Below, piece after piece: positions 1 to 10,785 of a DNA stretch of 64,000 nucleotides. The notes under the pieces are model-generated. The model was given only the letters and a program-made list of their open reading frames with translations. It did no database searches and was not told the DNA's origin. Every line of letters starts with the position of its first letter. Within the stretch, counting starts at the first letter, position 1. The translations under genes and the position numbers were made by a program. Origin of the DNA: Vitellaria paradoxa (taxonomy: Eukaryota > Streptophyta > Magnoliopsida > Ericales > Sapotaceae); assembly GCA_019916065.1 (NCBI GenBank), contig CM034233.1:49164509-49228508 (forward strand), written 5' to 3'.

Positions 1-119
1 GTCTTTTCAAATTTAATATCGGGTAAACCAACAAATAAGTCATATTTGGAATCCATGTTAGCATGTCCAAGTATTCTATACCATAACTAACTATTATCAC
101 TCATTATCCAAAAATATTT
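1..119 (-). pseudogene. Sirevirus-type copia GAG-pre-integrase, distal fragment
   Basis: The minus strand reads a GAG-pre-integrase/integrase-start segment with the motif LWYRILGHANM followed by DLFVGLPDIKFEK, the usual form for SIRE/Maximus copia elements. One in-frame stop lies just before LWYR. It continues in frame from the minus-strand segment that ends at 15930; the two parts were separated by the solo LTR at 120-15929. The rest of integrase and RT would lie left of the window. The assignment rests on motif recognition and on frame continuity across the insertion. Confidence 0.75.
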
Positions 120-848
120 TGTCACGCCCCTAACTTAATTGTCCAGGATGGACGGCATGAGAATATGGAAACAAAATAAATTAAATAAAAACATATTCTA
201 AAACCAAGTCTTTGCTTCAATAGCAACTATCAAGCACTAAATACGTTCCTATTCATATAAAATAAAGCATCATTAATTTTGACCAATTTAAGGCCACACT
301 CTAGCGGCTAAATTTAGGGTTTATACAGTCACATTGAGCTTTTCAGCAATAAACTAATCTCATACATTTATGGTTTGACATTAGAACCCACGCCCCGGGT
401 TACACACTATGAATACAAACATTTAGACATAACCAAAATATTATAACAAACTGATCATCAATATCAACTCAACCCCGAGTGGCTACCTCCTAGCCTAGTC
501 GAATCACTTGTAATTTAAACGGAGTGAGCTAACCAGCTCAGTAAGTAGAACCGTGCTAGTGTGTGTAAGTTGATTACACTTGAAAAGTGTAATTACAAGC
601 TCCCCAAACTCCCAAACTCAACACTTATTCATGCATTTAAATAATTAAAATTGAAGTTTTATTGTTATCGTATTACATATTTTTATTGTTTTATTTGCAG
701 AGAAAAGGGCAAGGATATCGAAGTTTATAGCTATGGAAATGGCTGAGAAAATGAAGGAAACGTCATGGTTCAAACCTCGCCTTGGATGGTCAAGGCTAGC
801 CCAAAGACCCAACCTAAAGGAGGAAGAAAAGCAAGAAAAAAGATACTT

Positions 849-950
849 GGGGGTCGGGACCGTCCATCTAATGGTCGGGACCACAGTGTACATGAATTGA
901 GAAGAAAGCATTTTGTGGTCCCGACCCCCAGACCAAATGGTCGGGACCAC
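849..950 (+). promoter_or_regulatory. GGTCGGGACC motif array in U3 of 5' LTR
   Basis: Four copies of a near-palindromic GC-rich motif in about 100 bp of otherwise A+T-rich DNA: GGGGTCGGGACC (849-860), TGGTCGGGACCAC (872-884), GTGGTCCCGACCCCC (915-929, inverted) and TGGTCGGGACCAC (939-951). The third and fourth can pair as a hairpin. The array ends about 55 bp before the TATA-like box, so an enhancer or protein-binding role in transcription is an inference from position. Confidence 0.6.
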
Positions 951-1003
951 CGTGTATCCAAAAGCCACAAATTGAAGCACCTCTTTTAGGGTTTCCTTGC
1001 ATC

Positions 1004-1011
1004 TTTATAAG
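1004..1011 (+). promoter_or_regulatory. TATA-like box of 5' LTR
   Basis: TTTATAAG; the 3' LTR has TATATAAG at the equivalent place (12944-12951), a better match, suggesting the 5' copy has decayed. Transcription would start a few tens of bases later, near 1035. Inferred from position between the motif array and the conserved R/U5-like sequence. Confidence 0.5.
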
Positions 1012-2133
1012 GACCTATTGCACGGCCATGAAGGGAGATGCCTCCTTTGAAAATTCCACAACTACATTGAGAGTTAGATTAGATTTAAATTAAATTTGAG
1101 AGTGATTTGTACATTTTTAAAGCTTTGTTGATGGATGCTTTTGGAGTTTTGTTCTTCATCTTTGCATTATTAGTTCATCTCTTCTTTTACGCACAAGTTA
1201 CATTGTAAGTTATATTTCGTTTCGCTTTTTAATATGATGTTTTGTTTATTTCAATTCCTAACTAGCATGATTGAATGTTTGTTTATTGTCTTTGTGATGT
1301 TTAGAGTAGTTATAGCATAAAACCCTAATCTTGATTCAACGAATCAAGAAAGGGTTGTTCACGAAAAGCCTTGGGGTGTTCGTAGTCCATTCGCGTAGGT
1401 TGCGAAACCTTTTGCGAAGGGATTTACCTTTCACAAATCTATTTTTTTTTCTATTTCGAAAACATTCGAATACGAAAACCCTTAACCAAATCTGTGTGAG
1501 TTCACTAGTATGGATTTTTGTAACCAATTATCAAATACTTTCGACTAGACTTAAAATCATATTTTTATTAATTTTTGGTGTTTAATTGAAAAACCCAAGG
1601 AAACAAAGGTCTTTAACCACATCCGCTTGAGATCACTGGTACTGACCTCTGATTACAATGTTCTATATAATTTTCAAATTAAACCCTGTTCTTCAAACAA
1701 ACACACCCCAAGGCAAAGTAGTGAACTACCGGACTTGACGTTGAATCAAGATCTTTATTCTTATTGAATTGAAATCCAACTTAGTTTTAGTTATAATTGC
1801 TTAATTTGAAATAGAAATTGCTTTGTTAATTTTATTTTAACTTTTCACCTTCTAGCTTAATTCCTCTTGAAATTCAAATTTTCCTGTTTATTTTAATCTT
1901 AATTAGTTGAAATTGAATTTATCTTTAATTTTACTGAACCTTAGAACTTAGTAAACTTAAATTTCCAAACTTGCTTCCCTTTAGTTTTAGAATTTCTTTC
2001 ACACCCTAGAAACTAAATAACATTAGGCTCCCTTTGAATTCGACCTCGGACTCACCGAGTTTTAAAACTACGATTGCCCTCTTGCACTTGAGAGGTAGAA
2101 CCCTAAAACACTTTTTAGGGTCGGTCAAGTTTT

Positions 2134-2151
2134 TGGCGCCGTTGCCGGGGA
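2134..2151 (+). other. Primer-binding site, tRNA-Asp type (Athila 1)
   Basis: TGGCGCCGTTGCCGGGGA, six bases after the LTR end. It is complementary to the 3' end of plant tRNA-Asp(GUC), the usual primer of Athila/Tat elements. Minus-strand DNA synthesis would start here. Confidence 0.9.
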
Positions 2152-2434
2152 GCCAAAGTTTAGTTTTTAGGGTACTTTTAATTTTTAGTTTTCTTTAAGT
2201 TTAAAAAAAAAAAAAACAAACAAACAAGCAAAAACAACAATTTAAAAAAAATATTTAAAAATTTTGAACTTAAAATTTTGTTTTTTTTTTTAGAGACTTG
2301 TTACTTATATGCTATTAAGATCAGGTAAGGTAGTCGTCGCTGAATCTAAACTAGGAGATCCTTCATAACTTCCTAAACTTTTTTCACCAACCTCACTTTC
2401 CACAGTTTCACTTACCACGTCCTTCTTTCACTCA
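2152..2434 (+). other. Untranslated leader of Athila 1
   Basis: A+T-rich non-coding leader between PBS and gag start, with a poly(A) run near 2201-2216 and a poly(T) run near 2280-2292. No ORF or signal was recognised. Confidence 0.6.
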
Positions 2435-4231
2435 ATGGCTGAAGTAAGAGGGGAAGGGAGTGTGCATGGGGATAATGAGCCCCAAGAAATTTTGGGTTAT
2501 ATTCCTATGAAAGATCATCTTAATCCCGCTAGACAAACCACCCCATCATGCATAGTCTTACCATTAAATAGGGGGAACTTCAACCTTAGGCTAGGAATTA
2601 TCCAACTTCTTCCTACTTTCCATGGCCTTGACTCTGAAAATCCCTATAACCATCTAAGGGAGTTTGAGGAAGTGAGCAACCCGTGTATAGATCATAATGT
2701 AGTGAGGACGTAGTGCGTCTTCAACTCGTTCTTTTTTCTCTAAAGGATAAAGCCAAGTTCTGGCTTAATTCCCTTCGTCCATGTTCTATTGGAACGTGGC
2801 GTGAAATGCAAACTGAGTTTATTAAAAATATTTCCCAACTCAAAAACTCAGTACTATAGGCGACAGATTACCACTTTCTTTTGCAAACCTAATGAGAATT
2901 TCTATTGAGCCTGGGAAAGGTTTAAGGACCTCTTGATGGCTTGTCCTCACCATGGTTATGAATCATGGAGGTTAGTGAGCATCTTCCATGAATCCCTAAC
3001 TCCCAGTCTTAAGCAATTAGTTTCTACCATGTGCAATGGTACCCTGTTCGATAAGACTGCAGAAGAGGCTATGGAATTCTTTGATATGGTGGCCGAGGAT
3101 TCTAATGATTGGGAAATAGGACCACCTTCTTCTTTAGAGCATAGGAATCCTGTATTTAGTGGTCAATTGATGTTAAGTGAGAGGGACGATTTAAGTGCTA
3201 GGATATCTGCATTACAACATAAGTTAGATTCCCTTGAACTTAAGAACAAAGAGAAGTTGGTGGAAGCACAAGTGGTGTGTTGGGCATGCGACCAAGTAGG
3301 ACATGATCCTAATTCTTGTCCAGAGCTTCTTTTACTTAAGGAAGTAGCTTACGATAATACATATGTCAATAACACTTAGAATCGACCATTCCAAAATAGA
3401 GGTCAGGGTAACACTTCCTACCCACAAGGTGGGAATGTTAAGTTTTAGGGGGACATCAACATCTCAACGCTTACCCTCAGGGATGGAAAAATCCTCCAGG
3501 TTTTGGGTGGAAAAATGATAACCAAAACCAATCATTCTAACCTTCCTTTTTACCCACACCCCAATATCAACAACCTAATCATGTTGCATATCAACCTCCC
3601 CAGAAGAGATCCTTTGAGGAATATGTTCAACAATTTATGCAACATCAAACGATGATCAATGATAACTTGGCTAGGTCCATAGATGATATCAGTGGCCAAG
3701 TTTCTAAGTTAACCCAGGCCATGAGTACCACTCAAAGTAGCAAACTTCCTGCACAACCATTTCCTAACCCTAAAGGCCAGGCAAACATGACTGAGTCCTC
3801 AACCTCAGGTACCACCCCACATGAGCATGTTCAAGCTGTTACCACTCTACGGAGTGTTAAAATTATTCAAAAACCCACTGATCCTAGAGTCAATGCCACA
3901 AGTGAGAAGATAGAACCAAAAGCTGGTGAGGGGGTTGAAAAATGAGTGATGGAGAGGAAAAAGAAAAAGGGAAAGGGAAAGTAGAGGATGAGAGAGAGAA
4001 TGGGGAAACTGAAAAAGAGAATGAAGATGAACCTAGCGAGGGACATGTGGTTAGGCCAATTGACCATCCTGTTGAGTATATGCCTAGACCACTTTTTCCC
4101 CAGAGACTAGCAAAGGGCAAGAATGAGATGTTGAATTCTGAAATTTACGAGACTTTCAAACAAGTGAGAATCAACATTCCATTACTTGAAGCCATTAAGC
4201 AAAATCCTTCTATGTTAGATTTCTCAAGGAT
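2435..4231 (+). pseudogene. Athila gag (capsid/nucleocapsid) pseudogene
   Basis: Gag forms the particle and binds element RNA. The start is ATG 2435 (MAEVRGEG...), the first ATG after the leader with Athila-like downstream text (PTFHGLDSENPYNHLREFEE). Frameshifts and stops follow from about 2710. The retrotransposon-gag core continues in other frames (SLKDKAKFWLNSLRP near 2745; ERFKDLLMACPHHGYESW near 2915-2970). A CCHC knuckle CWACDQVGHDPNSC (CX2CX4HX4C) lies at about 3280-3320. A Gln/Thr/Pro-rich and then Glu/Lys-rich linker (3637-4240) leads to protease. At least three frame breaks make it non-functional. Confidence 0.85.
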
Positions 4232-4864
4232 ATGTGCGCCGTGAAGAGGAAGCTCAATGTCAAGGAGAAAGCTTTCTTGACAGAACAAGTGAGTGCCATA
4301 CTCCAACGTGACACACCTCCTAAATATAAGGACCCTGGGTGTCCAACTATTTCATGCATCATAGGGAACCACATTATTGATAGAGCTCTACTTGACCTAG
4401 GTGCGAGTGTCAACCTTTTGCCCTATACTGTTTACCAGCAACTAGGCCTAGGTGAGCTGAAACCCACCAGAGTGACATTACAGTTAGTTGGCCGTTCGGT
4501 CAAGATGCCCAGGGGTGCGGTGGAGGACGTATTGGTTCAAGTAGACAAGTTCTACTTCCCAGTGGATTTTATCGTATTGGATACCTAACCAGTTCTTAAC
4601 CTTGCCCAATCTATTCCGGTCATCCTTGGTAGACCCTTCCTTGCTATATCCAATGCTGTGATCAATTGTAGGAGTGGGGTCATGAAACTTTCTTTTGGAA
4701 ATATGACCATGGAAATGAATATTTTTAGGGTAGGGAAGCAAATAGGAGAATGTGAGGATATTAGGGAGGTAGACGTGATCCATACTTTGAACGAGGAGTA
4801 TTTTGAGCAGACTTACTTTGAGGACCCCTTAGAGCGTGCCTTAGCAAGGAGTGTGAAATGTTAG
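4232..4864 (+). pseudogene. Athila aspartic protease pseudogene
   Basis: Protease would cut the Gag-Pol polyprotein. The open part 4232-4588 contains the active-site motif DLGASVNLLP (Athila proteases use D-L-G-A-S rather than D-T-G-A-S). After the stop at 4586-4588, the flap/C-terminal text VILGRPFLAISNAVINCRSG continues in another frame from about 4618 and ends at 4864. Protein-level match is clear; the frame break prevents function. Confidence 0.85.
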
Positions 4865-5079
4865 ATGGGGAAAATTTTAGGGATATTGGAGAGTTTATAG
4901 GTGCTGGGGATGAGATTATGGCAGTTAGTGGTTGGGTACCAATGTTTGAACCTATATAACCATCTGTGATAAAACCTAAGCCCTCAATTGAATGTCCTCC
5001 TGTCCTTCTAGGAAACCATTACCAAGTGAACTCAAGTATGCATTTCTGGGAGAGGGAGAGACATTTCTAGTAGTAGTGT

Positions 5080-6490
5080 CTGCAAGTTTAGAAAGAGCAC
5101 AAGAAGAGAGGTTGCTGGGAGTGTTGAAAGCCCATCGTCAGGCTTTAGGGTAGACTATAGCAGATCTTCAAGGTATTAGCCCATTAGTATGTTCTCATCA
5201 TATATACCTTGAAGATGATGCTAAACCAGTGAGGCAAATGCAACGAAGGCTAAACCCCAATATGAAAGAGGTTGTGAAAGGGGAGGTGCTTAAATTACTT
5301 GATGCGGGTATCATTCACCCCATCTCTAACTCGAAGTGGGTGAGTCCCACTCAAGTAGTTCCTAAGAAATTTGGTGTCACTGTAGTTGAAAATAAGAAAC
5401 GAGAGTTAGTGCCACAACGCACCCAAACTGGGTGGTGTATGTGCATTGATAGGCGTTTGAACGTAGTGACCCAGAAAGACCATTTTCCACTTCCTTTCTT
5501 AGATCTTTCTATTGTTTTCTGGATGGGTATTCAGGGTACAATCAAGTGGAGATAGCACTAGAAGATCAAGAGAAGACCACCTTCACATGCCCTTTGGCAC
5601 TTTTGCGTATAGACGCATGCCATTTGGACTATGCAACGCACCTGCGACTTTTCAAAGTTGTGTAATGAGCATTTTTAGTGATATGGTCGAGAGATTTTGG
5701 AGGTTTTATGGATGATTTCTCCGTCTATGGAGACACATTCGATGAGTGCTTGATCAATCTTGAGAAGGTGCTAGTGCGAAGTGAGGAGAGCAATTTAGTG
5801 CTCAACTGGGAAAAGTGCCACTTGATGGTACAACAGGGGATTATTTTAGGGCACATAGTGTCATGTCGTGGGATAGAGGTAGATAAAGCGAAAGTGGATA
5901 TCGTTAAAAATTTACCTACCCCTCAATGTGTGAATGATGTTAGATTATTCCTTGGACATGCCGGCTTCTACCGGAGATTCATTCAATCCTTCAGCTCTCT
6001 CGCCTGTCCTCTTTGCTCATTGTTGTCTAATGATGTTCCATTTGAATGGACAACATCATGCCAAGAGGCATTTGACCGGCTTAAACAGTTGCTCACCACC
6101 GCTCCTATTATTCAAAGCCCGGATTGGTCCCTACCATTCGAGCTTATGTGTGATGCCAGTGATTTTGCGGTGGGTGCAGTTTTAGGGCAAAGAAAAGAGG
6201 GAAAACCCTATGTCATTTACTACGCTAGCAAGACTCTAAATGAAGCTCAAATTAATTATACCACCACTGAGAAAGAGCTTCTAGTGGTAGTGTTTGCCCT
6301 GATAAGTTTAGGTCATATTTGGTAGGTTCCCGTGTCACAGTGTTCACGGACCATGCGGCTTTGAAATACCTCCTTTCAAAACAAGAGGCCAAACCTCGTC
6401 TGATTAGGTGGATACTCCTTCTCCAAGAGTTTGATTTGGAGATCAAGGATAAGAAAGGAGTTGAAAATTGGTAGCTGACCATTTGTCTAG
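5080..6490 (+). pseudogene. Athila reverse transcriptase-RNase H pseudogene
   Basis: RT copies the element RNA and RNase H removes the RNA strand. Seen in order: MQRRLNPNMKEVVKGEVLKL, HPISNSKWVSPTQVVPKK, the CIDRRLN segment, MPFGLCNAPATFQ and the catalytic FMDDFSVYG (about 5705-5731), all typical for Athila. RNase H follows with PFELMCDASDFAVGAVLGQ and [12 protein letters not shown]. Frames change near 5510-5560, 5690, 6310 (stop TAG at 6323-6325) and 6465. The catalytic residues remain readable but the reading frame is lost. Confidence 0.88.
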
Positions 6491-7879
6491 ACTACCCCAA
6501 CATGTGTCCAACTTTAGTGACCTACCAGTCAATGAGCAATTCCCTGATGAACTCCTCATGCATGTTAGCACCAACCACCGGTCCAACCTCCTTGGTATGC
6601 GGACATTACGAACTTCTTAGTGATCGGACAGATGCCCTCCCATTGGACCAAAGTCGATAAAGGTAAATTCTTGCGAAAAGTGTGTAGTTTCTTTTGGGAC
6701 GAACCATATCTCTACAAGTATTGCCTTGATCAGATTGTGAGACGTTGCATTCCCGAGAGCGAGGTACATAGGGTCATTGAGTTTTGTCATTCTCTAGCAT
6801 GTGAAGGTCACTTCTCCTCAAAGAAAACAGCCGCTAAGATCCTCCAAAGCAGATTTTATGGGCCCTCATTGTTTAGGGATGTTCATGATTATTGCCTTCG
6901 GTGTGATAGATGTCAACGGTTAGGAGCTCTAACCAAGCGTAATGAGATGCCTCAAAACCCCATAATCATTTTGGAGATTTTTGATTGCTGGGGGATTGAT
7001 TTTATGGGACCATTCCCTACGTCTTTTGGATATGAGTACATACTGGTGGCCATTGATTATGTTTCTAAATGGGTGGAAGCCATAGCAACTCGTACCAATG
7101 ACCATCGGGTAGTGATAAAATTCTTAAAGGAGTACATCTTTTCGCATTTTGGGATGCCTTGAGCCATCATTAGTGACCAAGGCAAACATTTTTGTAATCG
7201 GCCTGTCAGTGTATTGCTACGTAGTTATGGTGTGAACCATAAAGTAGGTACTGCGTATCATCCTCAAAATAGTGGCCAAGAATTGGCGAATAGGGAGATT
7301 AAGGGAATCTTAGAGAAAACTGTTAACCCGACACAAAATTGGTCTCTACGTCTTATCGATGCATTATGGGCATATAGAATGGCGTATAAGACTATTCTGG
7401 GCATGTCTCCATATCGCCTTATCTTTGGTAAGGCTTGTCACTTACCTGTAGAAATGGAGCATAGAGCTTATTGGGCGATTAGGCACTTCAATGAGAATTT
7501 GGATGATGCTGGTGTTTTACAAAAGCTCCAATTGAATGAACTTGAGGAATTGTGTAATGATACTTTTGAGAATGCAAAGATCGCCAAGGCAAGAATGAAA
7601 GATTTACATGACAAACACATTTCTAGAAAATCTTTTCACATAGGCCAAAAAGTCTTGCTATACAACTCTCGTTTGCATCTTTTCCCGGGCAAGCTCCAAT
7701 CAAGGTGGTACGGTCCTTTTACTATACTTTCCATCTCCGAACATGGTGTGTGTGAGGTTCATAACCCACGTAACAACACCACCTTCAAAGTTAATGGACA
7801 ACGCCTCAAACCGTATTTAGAAAACTTTATGGCCAAAATTGAAATTTGGGATCTTTTGGATCCCACATCTTTCAATTAG
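6491..7879 (+). pseudogene. Athila integrase pseudogene
   Basis: Integrase inserts the cDNA into the chromosome. The H2C2 zinc finger is present ([14 protein letters not shown] ... CLRCDRC). Core Asp residues lie in [11 protein letters not shown] and AIISDQG, and the Glu in [11 protein letters not shown], where the usual V before E-L is missing. An in-frame TGA at 7160-7162 replaces the Arg codon of the usual MPRAIISD, consistent with CGA to TGA. Apart from that stop, the frame is open from 6620 to 7879. The C-terminus has no chromodomain, as expected for Athila. Confidence 0.88.
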
Positions 7880-8303
7880 AATGAGATTAGAAAGTTATTT
7901 TAATTGCATAGTAGGTTAGGATAGGTTTTATTTTGTCTTTAATTTAAATTTTTTTTTTATTTTTGAGTCTAGACATTTTAAGTTTTTAAATAGCCTAGCT
8001 AAGAGGGAGAAAATTCTGTTTGTTGGTCCCGACCCCCCTCTAAACGGTCGAGACCACAGTGTCTTGGCCGAGTACATTATTGAGGGAGAGACTTTCTGTG
8101 GTCCCGACCCCCTGCCGAGACGGTCGAGACCCTGCAACCTTCAAAAGCCCTATTCGGCCATTCTAAAACCCGAATTCCCTTCTTCTAACGCCTAGATTTC
8201 TAAATTTCCCTCTCAATACTCGGTATTCTCCTCTAGAATCAGCATTCTCGACGGTGGATTCAACCTTTTCAGCCCTTATTCTTCGAGTATTAGTCATCCA
8301 AAG
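7880..8303 (+). promoter_or_regulatory. Post-pol spacer with a second GGTCGGGACC-type array
   Basis: After the pol stop there is T-rich spacer, then four copies of the LTR motif at about 8025-8038, 8045-8057, 8098-8112 and 8120-8132. They are arranged as two units of GGTCCCGACCCCC followed by CGGTCGAGACC. Each unit mirrors the third and fourth sites of the U3 array (915-951), including a following ACAGTGT/ACCGTGT. The next 170 bp end in AAAG/GTATGT, a good splice donor. No TATA box is visible. A promoter for the post-pol ORF is an inference. Confidence 0.5.
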
Positions 8304-8836
8304 GTATGTTGCTTTGTCGTTTCGAGCCCTAGGTAGCTTCTTTGTTTATCCCTCTTCAAACCCGAGCTTCTAAGCTTCGAGGGTTTCAGATTTCTTGCGA
8401 AAAGAAGTTATTTCAAGTTCCTAACTAAGGTAGAAAGTAATTAATCCATTTAAGTGAAGTCTTTCACTCGTTACTTTCTTCCTATTCATGGTTCACAAAT
8501 CGGGTCCAAGGGTTCAAAAACCCTCCAATTTTGAGCTTATTTGCTATTTTTTTTTTAATTTTCCTTTAAGAATTTGTTATTTGAATTCATGGTGGATGTT
8601 GCATGGCCACCGAAATTGTTGAATGGACCTCTCTCGGGTGGATGATGTATGGCCACCTAGAGAATTAAATTTGTGAAATTTAGTTTGGGTAGATGATGTA
8701 TGGCCCCTAATTTGTCTATTTTGCACACATTAGTTTTGATTCCAATGAACATCTTTCATTAGAACGGGCCACTGAACTTGGGTGGACATAGGAATTGCAT
8801 AGTTACTCATTGAATTTTGTTTTTATACTTGTGTAG
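8304..8836 (+). other. Candidate intron before the Athila post-pol ORF
   Basis: Donor AAAG|GTATGTTGC at 8300-8312, acceptor with a T-rich run ending TTGTGTAG at 8836, then an ATG six bases later at 8842. Length is 533 bp. Athila elements are reported to make a spliced RNA for the post-pol gene; here the donor lies downstream of pol, so the intron would sit in a 5' UTR. Based only on consensus and position. Confidence 0.45.
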
Positions 8837-8841
8837 TTCCC

Positions 8842-9927
8842 ATGCCTCCGAGAACTAAGAAACCGGCAAATAGACAACTAGGGACCCCATCTTTTGATAG
8901 GAGTCATTTTTGGAAAGAAGAGGCTGAAGAGAAATATGATAGTACATGGGAGAATAAATAGTATTAATTGAGCGTTTTTCACAAATTGATCAGTTTAAGC
9001 GTAGTGACTTAATGTTGAACAAAATTTTGAAGGAATGCAGTGGATTAATGTAGCAAAGTTTCATGCTTATTGTATAGTTGATCTGGTTAAGAAATTTTTC
9101 GCCAATTTCAAAGCAAACTCAATTATAAGGCGAAGGGGTAGAGAACGTCTAATCAGTTGGGTAAGGGGAGTTGAAATTACACTCACACCTGATGACTTTG
9201 CTCTCATATTTCAATTACCTCGTGTTGAAAATCTAGAATTCACTTATCCAGCTGAAGGTACTCCTCCATTTCCAACTGTGGTTTCAGAGATCTTACTAGA
9301 GGGTCAGGAATGGGGTGGTGAATATAGGAAACCTGCATCTGTGTTGAAAGATAAATACTGGGTGTTGCACTTGTTTTCTTGTTCCAACTTACTACCTCAA
9401 AACAGGACCGCTGATTGTACTCCCCTTAGAGCCAGACTTGTTTATACCATTGGGACTGGGATGACAATCGATTTACCCTCATATCTTTAGCACCAAGTAG
9501 CCTATACCTATGAGCACCCTGGAGCTCTGTCAGCTTTACCTTTTAGCGGAGCACTAACAGAGATCTTTAGAAGGAAATGAGCTCATATCATAGATGACCT
9601 ACCCATAACCTCAGGACTTCAACCGTTCAATATCACATCTTATGTTAAATCCAGAGGTTTGATATTAAAGAAGAAAAGGAAGATAAGGAATCTGATGAAG
9701 AGGGTGAACCTTCACACACCCAAGAGGAACAAGAGGAGGTCACCAATGTTGAGTTGGCAAATCAGATTGGAGTTTTAACTGAACGTATTAGTGTCATGGA
9801 GCAGAATCAAGAAGCTGACCACCAGCTCATGCTACGCATTCACCAAAACCAACAAACTCAAGGCCATCTCCTGCAAAGTGTTTTGGATTATCTCAGAGAA
9901 TCTCATCCACCCCCGCCTCCGCAGTGA
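8842..9927 (+). pseudogene. Athila post-pol ORF ('env-like' / putative plant transposon protein domain)
   Basis: Starts MPPRTKKPANRQ at 8842; stops and frame changes occur near 8958-9035. The main open part (9035-9490) reads AKFHAYCIVDLVKKFFANF, RGVEITLTPDDFALIFQLPR and ARLVYTIGTGMTIDLPS, which matches the conserved ORF downstream of pol in Athila elements. The tail (about 9664-9927, another frame) is acidic, then a coiled-coil-like stretch (LTERISVMEQNQEADHQLML) ending in PPPPPQ. I see no convincing signal peptide, so a true envelope function is not supported. The role of this family is unknown. Confidence 0.72.
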
Positions 9928-10350
9928 CGGCCTTTATGTTTCTTTCTTTGAGAGTTTAAGAGTGAACTTTTCTTTTTGTTTAATTTGTAATCCTAAAACT
10001 CTTTACTCACTTTTAACTACTGGGATGTTTATATATTCTAGTTGTGTTTGTTTTCCATTTTATCTTATTTTTATGGATGCTACCTTGTGTTAAATTACGG
10101 GTTGTTTATGTTCTTAAATTTTATTTTCTTTTTTTTTGCAAAGAACAGGTACTCCATCTATGATCCAACTAACAATTAATGTCAACAATGGGAACTTAGT
10201 ACCATAAGTAGGAAACGTAAGTGGGATGTCATAACCCTTATATCTAGTGAGAGTAGGCGAGTCTGAGAGTTCAAAGGTTGACTAGGAAGGGTGGCCTAAG
10301 GACTATTTCTTAGAAAGCAATTCACTACCCTTACCATATATATATCCACC

Positions 10351-10785
10351 ACTGATGTTCACACCTGATCAATTAGATGACCAATGGTGGGATAAAGTTG
10401 ACCTTCAACTTCTCTTAGATATGGAATGGGCTGAGGTCATTATAGCTGATGAGTGGTTAGATGCACCTTTTACGCCACAGACACCGACACTATAGAATCT
10501 AAAACAAGTTCTTTGTCTGAGTATTTTGATATGCCACCCCTAGAAGACATCCTTGAAAATGAAGGTATTAACATGGAGTCTAGGGAGGATGGTGATGTTT
10601 ACAACGAACTGGACCAAGATGATAATTTTGCTACTTCATTGCAACTCCTTTTTGAGTATCACCCAACTTTTGATTCTATTGAAGACAACATGAGGTACTT
10701 CTTAACCTTTCCTTATCTTTTATGTTATTTCATTTCGGTTATTCTTTTTATTATTAAATTCATGTTCATAATCTTCTCAATTTAG
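10351..10785 (+). pseudogene. Unrecognised acidic ORF remnants downstream of the post-pol ORF
   Basis: Two overlapping open stretches in different frames. One is near 10351-10494 (DQWWDKVDLQLLLDMEW, VIIADEWLDAPFTPQ). The other, 10453-10785, is rich in Asp/Glu (EYFDMPPLEDILENEGINME) with a hydrophobic C-terminus (FPYLLCYFISVILFII). I do not recognise a family. The acidic text and position suggest a decayed part of the element's 3' coding region rather than a host gene. A chance ORF is possible. Confidence 0.35.

Larger units (their letters stand above)
571..2127 (+). repeat. 5' LTR of Athila element 1
   Basis: 1557 bp, TGATTACACTTG...GGGTCGGTCA. Aligns end to end with 12512-14055. U3 carries the GGTCGGGACC array (849-950) and a TATA-like TTTATAAG at 1004-1011. 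Short ORFs in it are not genes: they run through U3 signals and appear on both strands. Confidence 0.93.

Noticed and set aside
645..1585. Several short ORFs in the Athila 5' LTR (and equivalents at 12594-13032)
   Set aside because: They run through U3 motif arrays and R/U5 sequence, occur on both strands, and change frame between the two LTR copies.
9791..10093. 100-codon ORF at 9791-10093 as a gene
   Set aside because: It is out of frame with the acidic/coiled-coil text that ends in PPPPPQ at 9927, which better fits the post-pol ORF tail.
8842..10785. True retroviral envelope gene in Athila 1
   Set aside because: The readable text matches the Athila post-pol ORF family; I see no signal peptide, furin-like site or fusion region in it.
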